From contig NZ_BCYR01000004.1 of NCBI RefSeq assembly GCF_001598295.1, positions 1-64,000 on the forward strand: a DNA stretch of 64,000 nucleotides, given 5' to 3'. Position 1 is the stretch's first letter, and every line of letters starts with the position of its first letter. A program made the position numbers and the translations under genes. This stretch comes from Klebsiella ornithinolytica NBRC 105727 = ATCC 31898 (GTDB lineage: Bacteria > Pseudomonadota > Gammaproteobacteria > Enterobacterales > Enterobacteriaceae). The notes beneath the pieces were generated by a model, which saw nothing but the letters and a program-made list of their open reading frames with translations, made no database searches and was not told the origin of the DNA. Below are positions 60,407-64,000 of the stretch, in pieces.

Positions 60407-60526
60407 GGAGAGAGGCTCCGCAGGTGCATCCCTTTATTTTAGTCAACTCTGGGGGGGTTAGCCTGTTCGTTTTCCCGACCGCGCGGGGAGACATCGCCGG
60501 TTGTGTCAGAGGCGAGCGCGACTTTT

Positions 60527-60670
60527 GTGCTGCAAAAAGAGAGACTCTTTGCCTCGATTCTGGCAGGCATATTGCTGGGCGGGCTATGCTCTCTGTTGTG
60601 GGGTATTCATTTTATTTTTATAAAGGGATCAGCAGCCATAAATGATTATGGAGATAATATGATTGAATAA
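60527..60670 (+). CDS. Possible 47-residue membrane peptide
   Basis: A GTG at 60527 opens a 47-codon frame with a strongly hydrophobic stretch (LFASILAGILLGGLCSLLWG, then IHFIFIK) and an acidic end (NDYGDNMIE). It lies in the otherwise empty gap between two oppositely directed genes. The ribosome site is poor (AGAGGCG is too far). It could be a small membrane protein, a remnant of a larger gene, or chance. Confidence 0.2.
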   Translation: MLQKERLFASILAGILLGGLCSLLWGIHFIFIKGSAAINDYGDNMIE

Positions 60671-60799
60671 TGTTTTTTTTATGTTGTTGTAAGTGTTGTT
60701 ATTAATTATTTGAGTGTCTTGAGAATATTGTTTGTAATTTATCCTGTTGTTTTATTTGTTATATTTTAATCTGTTTCCGCTGTTTTACATTATCAACTT

Positions 60800-60818
60800 G
60801 ATAATGAATCTCATTTCT
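60800..60818 (+). promoter_or_regulatory. Fur-box-like site upstream of the siderophore receptor
   Basis: GATAATGAATCTCATTTCT resembles the Fur consensus GATAATGATAATCATTATC, with the left half nearly perfect. It lies in AT-rich DNA about 270 bases before the receptor gene; distance and a weak right half lower confidence. The surrounding gap (60407-61083) is strikingly AT-rich from about 60630 to 60830. Confidence 0.5.
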
Positions 60819-61083
60819 AATAACGTGATAACGCACAATAATCATCTCTAAGGCTGATCGAAAGACGCTATCTAAGAATAGTGCAGGCGCGTATTTTTCA
60901 TTTTTGACAGGGTGAGATTTTATATTTTGGCCACAGGCTAGTTATATCCCGTTCATTCTCCGGGAGGGCCTTGCTATGCCAAAACCAGGCATGAAGTTGT
61001 TCGCATGAAAATGATTGCCGCTGTTTATCTCAGGATGAAGGAGGCGCGCCCCGACAGCAAAAAAAGAAAACAGGGCATACTCC

Positions 61084-63345
61084 ATGAAACGAAACTCACA
61101 CTACTCGCTGGCCGTGCTAATTCATCTGGCTATCTGGGGCGCGGCGCTACCCGCGCAGGCCGCCGACAGCAGCATACCGGAAGAGGCAAAGGACGCCGAC
61201 AGCGCTGCGGCCAAAAACGAAGAGACGATGGTCGTGACCGCTGCCAGACAGACCTTACAGGCGCCGGGCGTTTCAACGCTCACGGCTGACGAAATACGCA
61301 AACACCCGCCGGCACGCGATATCTCCGAACTGATTCGTACTCAGCCGGGGGTGAACCTCACCGGCAACTCGACCAGCGGCCAGCGCGGGAATAACCGGCA
61401 GATCGATATCCGCGGTATGGGACCAGAGAATACGCTGATCCTGATCGATGGTAAGCCGGTGACCAGTCGCAATTCGGTACGCTATGGCTGGCGCGGCGAT
61501 CGCGATACGCGTGGCGACACCGGTTGGGTTCCCGCGGAGATGATCGACCACATTGATGTGATTCGCGGCCCTGCGGCGGCGCGCTATGGCAACGGCGCAA
61601 TGGGTGGCGTCGTGAATATCATCACTAAGCCTGTGAATAACGAATGGCATGGCTCCTGGAATACCTACATGAATGCGCCTCAGCACCGAAAAGAGGGGGC
61701 GACGAAGCGGACGAACTTCAGCCTTGAGGGGCCGATGTCGGACAGCGTGAGTTTTAATTTATGGGGCAATCTGAGTAAAACCCAGGCTGATGCCCAGGAT
61801 ATTAACGCCGGCCACGAGGCGGAGCGGACCGGCAGCTATGCCGGATCTTATCCTGCCGGGCGTGAAGGGGTGGTGAACAAAGATATCCACGGTAAGCTGC
61901 GCTGGGAATTTGCCCCTATGCAGGCGCTGGAGTTTGAAACCGGCTATAGCCGCCAGGGCAACCTCTACGCGGGCGATACGCAGAATACCAATACCAGTAC
62001 GCTAGTGAAAAGCATGTACGGTAAAGAGACCAACCGAATTTACCGTCAGACCTACGGCCTTACCTGGACCGGAGGCTGGGACAACGGCGTCACCAGCAAC
62101 AGCTATGCGCAGTATGAACATACCCGTAACTCCCGTATGAATGAAGGTCTGGCGGGCGGGACCGAGGGCATCTTCTCCAGCAGCGAATTCTCGGATATCG
62201 ATCTGGCGGACGTTCTGCTGCACAGCGAGGTCAATATTCCGTTTACCCTGGGCGTTGAGCAGAACCTGACGCTGGGCACCGAGTGGAATCAGCAGCGTAT
62301 GAAAGATGGCGTGTCGACCACCCAGGCGCTCTCTTACGGCGCCATCGACGGTATTTCGACCTCCGGCCGCACTCCTTACAGCAGCGCCGAAATTTTCTCG
62401 CTGTTTACGGAAGATAATATCGCGCTAACCGAGAGTACGATGCTGACGCCGGCTCTGCGTTTTGACCATCACAGCCTCGTCGGTAATAACTGGAGCCCGT
62501 CGCTTAATCTGTCGCAGGGACTGAGCGACGACTGGACCCTGAAGCTCGGCATTGCCCGCGCCTATAAAGCGCCGAACCTCTATCAGCTTAACCCCAACTA
62601 TATTCTCTATAGTAACGGCCAGGGGTGCTACGCCAGCAGTTCGGCTTGTTATCTGATGGGAAATAGCGATCTGAAGGCGGAAACCAGCGTTAACAAAGAG
62701 ATTGGTCTGGAATACAAGCACGAAGGCTATCAGGCGGGGATAACCTGGTTCCGTAACGACTACCACAATAAAATTGAGTCCGGGTATTCAGCCGTCGGTA
62801 CGGCGAGCAATGGAACAACGAATATTTATCAGTGGGAGAACGTCCCCAAAGCGCTGGTGGAGGGGCTGGAAGGTTCGCTTAACCTGCCGGTGAGTGAAAC
62901 GGTCAACTGGAGTAATAACCTGACCTGGATGTTGCAAAGTAAGAACAAGACGACCGGCGATCGCCTGTCGGTGATTCCGCAGTTTACCCTTAACTCTACG
63001 CTCGGCTGGCAGGTCCGCGACGATCTCTCGTTGCAAAGCACTTTTACCTGGTACGGGCGGCAGAAACCTAAGCGTTTCAATTACAAAGGTGAGGCGGTAT
63101 CCGGTAGTGAGCTGAACGAAGTGAGTCCGTACAGCATCGTCGGGCTGAGCGCGACCTGGGATGTGAACAAAAATCTGAGCCTGACCAGCGGCGTGGATAA
63201 CCTCTTTGATATACGCCACTATCGTGCCGGGAATGCACAAACGACCGGGAACGCGACCACCGGCGCCTATTTATACGGTGCCGGGGCGGAGACCTATAAT
63301 GAGTCAGGGCGGACCTTCTATGTCAGTGTAAATACACATTTCTGA
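61084..63345 (+). CDS. FepA-type TonB-dependent catecholate siderophore receptor
   Basis: Outer-membrane receptor of 753 residues, strongly FepA-like. A signal peptide of about 26 residues ends AQA; the TonB box is ETMVVTAA near 47-54. The plug has GVNLTGNSTSGQRGNNRQID and RGPAAARYGNGAMGG. The 22-strand barrel keeps the loop cysteines C515 and C522 (CYASSSAC) and ends SVNTHF. It should import ferric enterobactin or a related catecholate. The fepA gene proper lies elsewhere in enterobacteria, so this is probably a paralogue. Its ribosome site is weak. Confidence 0.9.
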   Translation: MKRNSHYSLAVLIHLAIWGAALPAQAADSSIPEEAKDADSAAAKNEETMVVTAARQTLQAPGVSTLTADEIRKHPPARDISELIRTQPGVNLTGNSTSGQRGNNRQIDIRGMGPENTLILIDGKPVTSRNSVRYGWRGDRDTRGDTGWVPAEMIDHIDVIRGPAAARYGNGAMGGVVNIITKPVNNEWHGSWNTYMNAPQHRKEGATKRTNFSLEGPMSDSVSFNLWGNLSKTQADAQDINAGHEAERTGSYAGSYPAGREGVVNKDIHGKLRWEFAPMQALEFETGYSRQGNLYAGDTQNTNTSTLVKSMYGKETNRIYRQTYGLTWTGGWDNGVTSNSYAQYEHTRNSRMNEGLAGGTEGIFSSSEFSDIDLADVLLHSEVNIPFTLGVEQNLTLGTEWNQQRMKDGVSTTQALSYGAIDGISTSGRTPYSSAEIFSLFTEDNIALTESTMLTPALRFDHHSLVGNNWSPSLNLSQGLSDDWTLKLGIARAYKAPNLYQLNPNYILYSNGQGCYASSSACYLMGNSDLKAETSVNKEIGLEYKHEGYQAGITWFRNDYHNKIESGYSAVGTASNGTTNIYQWENVPKALVEGLEGSLNLPVSETVNWSNNLTWMLQSKNKTTGDRLSVIPQFTLNSTLGWQVRDDLSLQSTFTWYGRQKPKRFNYKGEAVSGSELNEVSPYSIVGLSATWDVNKNLSLTSGVDNLFDIRHYRAGNAQTTGNATTGAYLYGAGAETYNESGRTFYVSVNTHF

Positions 63346-63358
63346 TCCTGTTCTGCCT

Positions 63359-63391
63359 GGCCGGGAACATTGCGCTGTTCCCGGCCTTTTA
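63359..63391 (+). terminator. Receptor/AraC terminator
   Basis: GGCCGGGAACA/TGTTCCCGGCC, an 11-base perfect stem, is followed by TTTTATTTTT on the plus strand. It ends the receptor transcript beside the converging regulator. Confidence 0.92.
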
Positions 63392-63394
63392 TTT

Positions 63395-63763
63395 TTATCG
63401 CCAGGAAACATTATCCAGTTGTTCATTGATGCGCTGGCGAAACTGCGTGGGAGTGACCGAATAATACCTCTTAAATGTCCGGTTAAATGCGCTGATGTCT
63501 TCATATCCGGCCATAATACAAATATCGACGATACGGAAAGCTGGCTGCACCTGTAATAAATCACGGCATAGCGACATGCGCTGTTGCCTGATATATTCCA
63601 TCGGCGACATATTAAAATGATGGCGGAACAAACGAAAGAGGTGCCACTCGGAATACCCGGAAAACGCGCTGAGTGCATTGACCGTGAGTTTTTTCTCGAG
63701 GTTGTTTTTTATCCAGCGCACCAGTTCGTTGAGAACGGACTGCTGGATCTCATTTCTACGCAT
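63395..63763 (-). CDS. Small AraC-family transcriptional regulator
   Basis: A 122-residue protein that is almost only an AraC/XylS DNA-binding domain with two helix-turn-helices: KLTVNALSAFSGYSEWHLFR (about 24-43), and IVDICIMAGYEDISAFNRTF, with YYSVTPTQFRQ at the end. Size and form are like SoxS, MarA and RamA, which lack a ligand domain and are controlled by their own amount. It converges on the siderophore receptor; regulation of that gene is inference. It does not look like SoxS, which lies beyond ssb in E. coli. Confidence 0.85.
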   Translation of the reverse strand: MRRNEIQQSVLNELVRWIKNNLEKKLTVNALSAFSGYSEWHLFRLFRHHFNMSPMEYIRQQRMSLCRDLLQVQPAFRIVDICIMAGYEDISAFNRTFKRYYSVTPTQFRQRINEQLDNVSWR

Positions 63764-63944
63764 GATTCATGCTCATTCCAGGACCGGGCCCCTCCATCAC
63801 GTGGCGGGAGGGCTGCAGGCGGCCAGGTAAATGCCTCACCCTCCATGGTAAGGCGCCACTACTTTACTTTTTTGATATAACGCTTGATGTGCTTTGATGT
63901 TCCCATAAGCCTCTCATACTCTATTCTGCTATTTTGAGGAAAAT

Positions 63945-64000
63945 ATGAAGAATGCATACAAATTGACACCCGCAACCCTTGCAGGTACTACGGAGCGTTA
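63945..64000 (+). CDS. Start of an unidentified gene, cut by the window edge
   Basis: An ATG at 63945, with GAGGAAA upstream at good spacing, opens a frame reading MKNAYKLTPATLAGTTER to the right edge. Only 18 codons are visible, too few to name. It is divergent from the AraC-family gene, with 181 bases between. Confidence 0.45.
   Translation, partial: MKNAYKLTPATLAGTTER

Noticed and set aside
61005-61083. A leader peptide gene starting at 61005 that overlaps the receptor start
   Set aside because: The frame runs 94 codons into the receptor gene out of frame, is rich in Lys/Arg/Gly as expected from a shadow, and has no supporting similarity. A GGAGG lies inside it, but no start codon follows at proper spacing.

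Overview
This window is a stretch of enterobacterial core chromosome. It matches the E. coli rrnE-metA-aceBAK-metH-lysC-pgi-mal-ubiCA-plsB-lexA-dnaB-uvrA-ssb neighbourhood nearly gene for gene. The source is most likely Klebsiella or Raoultella, or a close relative. The reasons are the complete L-sorbose operon between pepE and rluF, the ERIC and REP repeats, and the absence of genes that E. coli K-12 carries here (arpA, yjbEFGH, xylE). The species cannot be fixed from the sequence alone. I see no prophage, complete insertion sequence, CRISPR array, tRNA or rRNA gene; the window opens just after an rRNA operon, in its paired terminators.

Layout. 1-8.1 kb: rrn terminators, yjaB, metA behind four tandem MetJ boxes, the glyoxylate-bypass operon aceBAK, an ASCH-domain gene and iclR, the aceBAK repressor. 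8.1-14.6 kb: metH (preceded by a possible 34-codon leader that ends on its start codon), yjbB and pepE. 14.8-21.6 kb, minus strand: the sorbose operon sorC-D-F-B-A-M-E plus a shikimate-dehydrogenase-like gene overlapping sorE, with SorC-type operators upstream. 21.8-28 kb: rluF, yjbD, a PanS-like transporter, lysC behind a lysine riboswitch, and pgi. 28.1-29.7 kb: two acetyltransferase genes and psiE. 29.7-37.8 kb: the maltose regulon, malEFG divergent from malK-lamB-malM around MalT and CRP sites. 37.9-47.5 kb: ubiCA, plsB, dgkA, lexA-dinF, yjbJ, zur, a cupin gene, dusA and pspG. 47.5-58.8 kb: two tandem ERIC elements, qorA, dnaB, alr, tyrB, aphA, yjbQR, uvrA and ssb. 58.8-64 kb: the most accessory part, with an MltF-like lytic transglycosylase, an AT-rich gap, a FepA-type siderophore receptor with a Fur-box-like site, a small AraC regulator and the start of a further gene.

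How the genes work together. MetA and MetH are the first and last dedicated steps of methionine synthesis. AceA and AceB run the glyoxylate shunt, AceK diverts isocitrate into it, and IclR represses the operon. SorFBAM import and phosphorylate L-sorbose, SorE reduces the 1-phosphate and SorD oxidises sorbitol-6-phosphate. LamB, MalE, MalFG and MalK import maltodextrins. LexA controls itself, DinF, UvrA and SSB through visible SOS boxes.

Nearly every gene has a recognisable, full-length family. No convincing new multi-gene system was found. The less familiar signals are the metH leader ORF, the tandem ERIC pair, a large palindrome between malF and malG, the structured malG 3' region, and the receptor/regulator/transglycosylase cluster at the right end.
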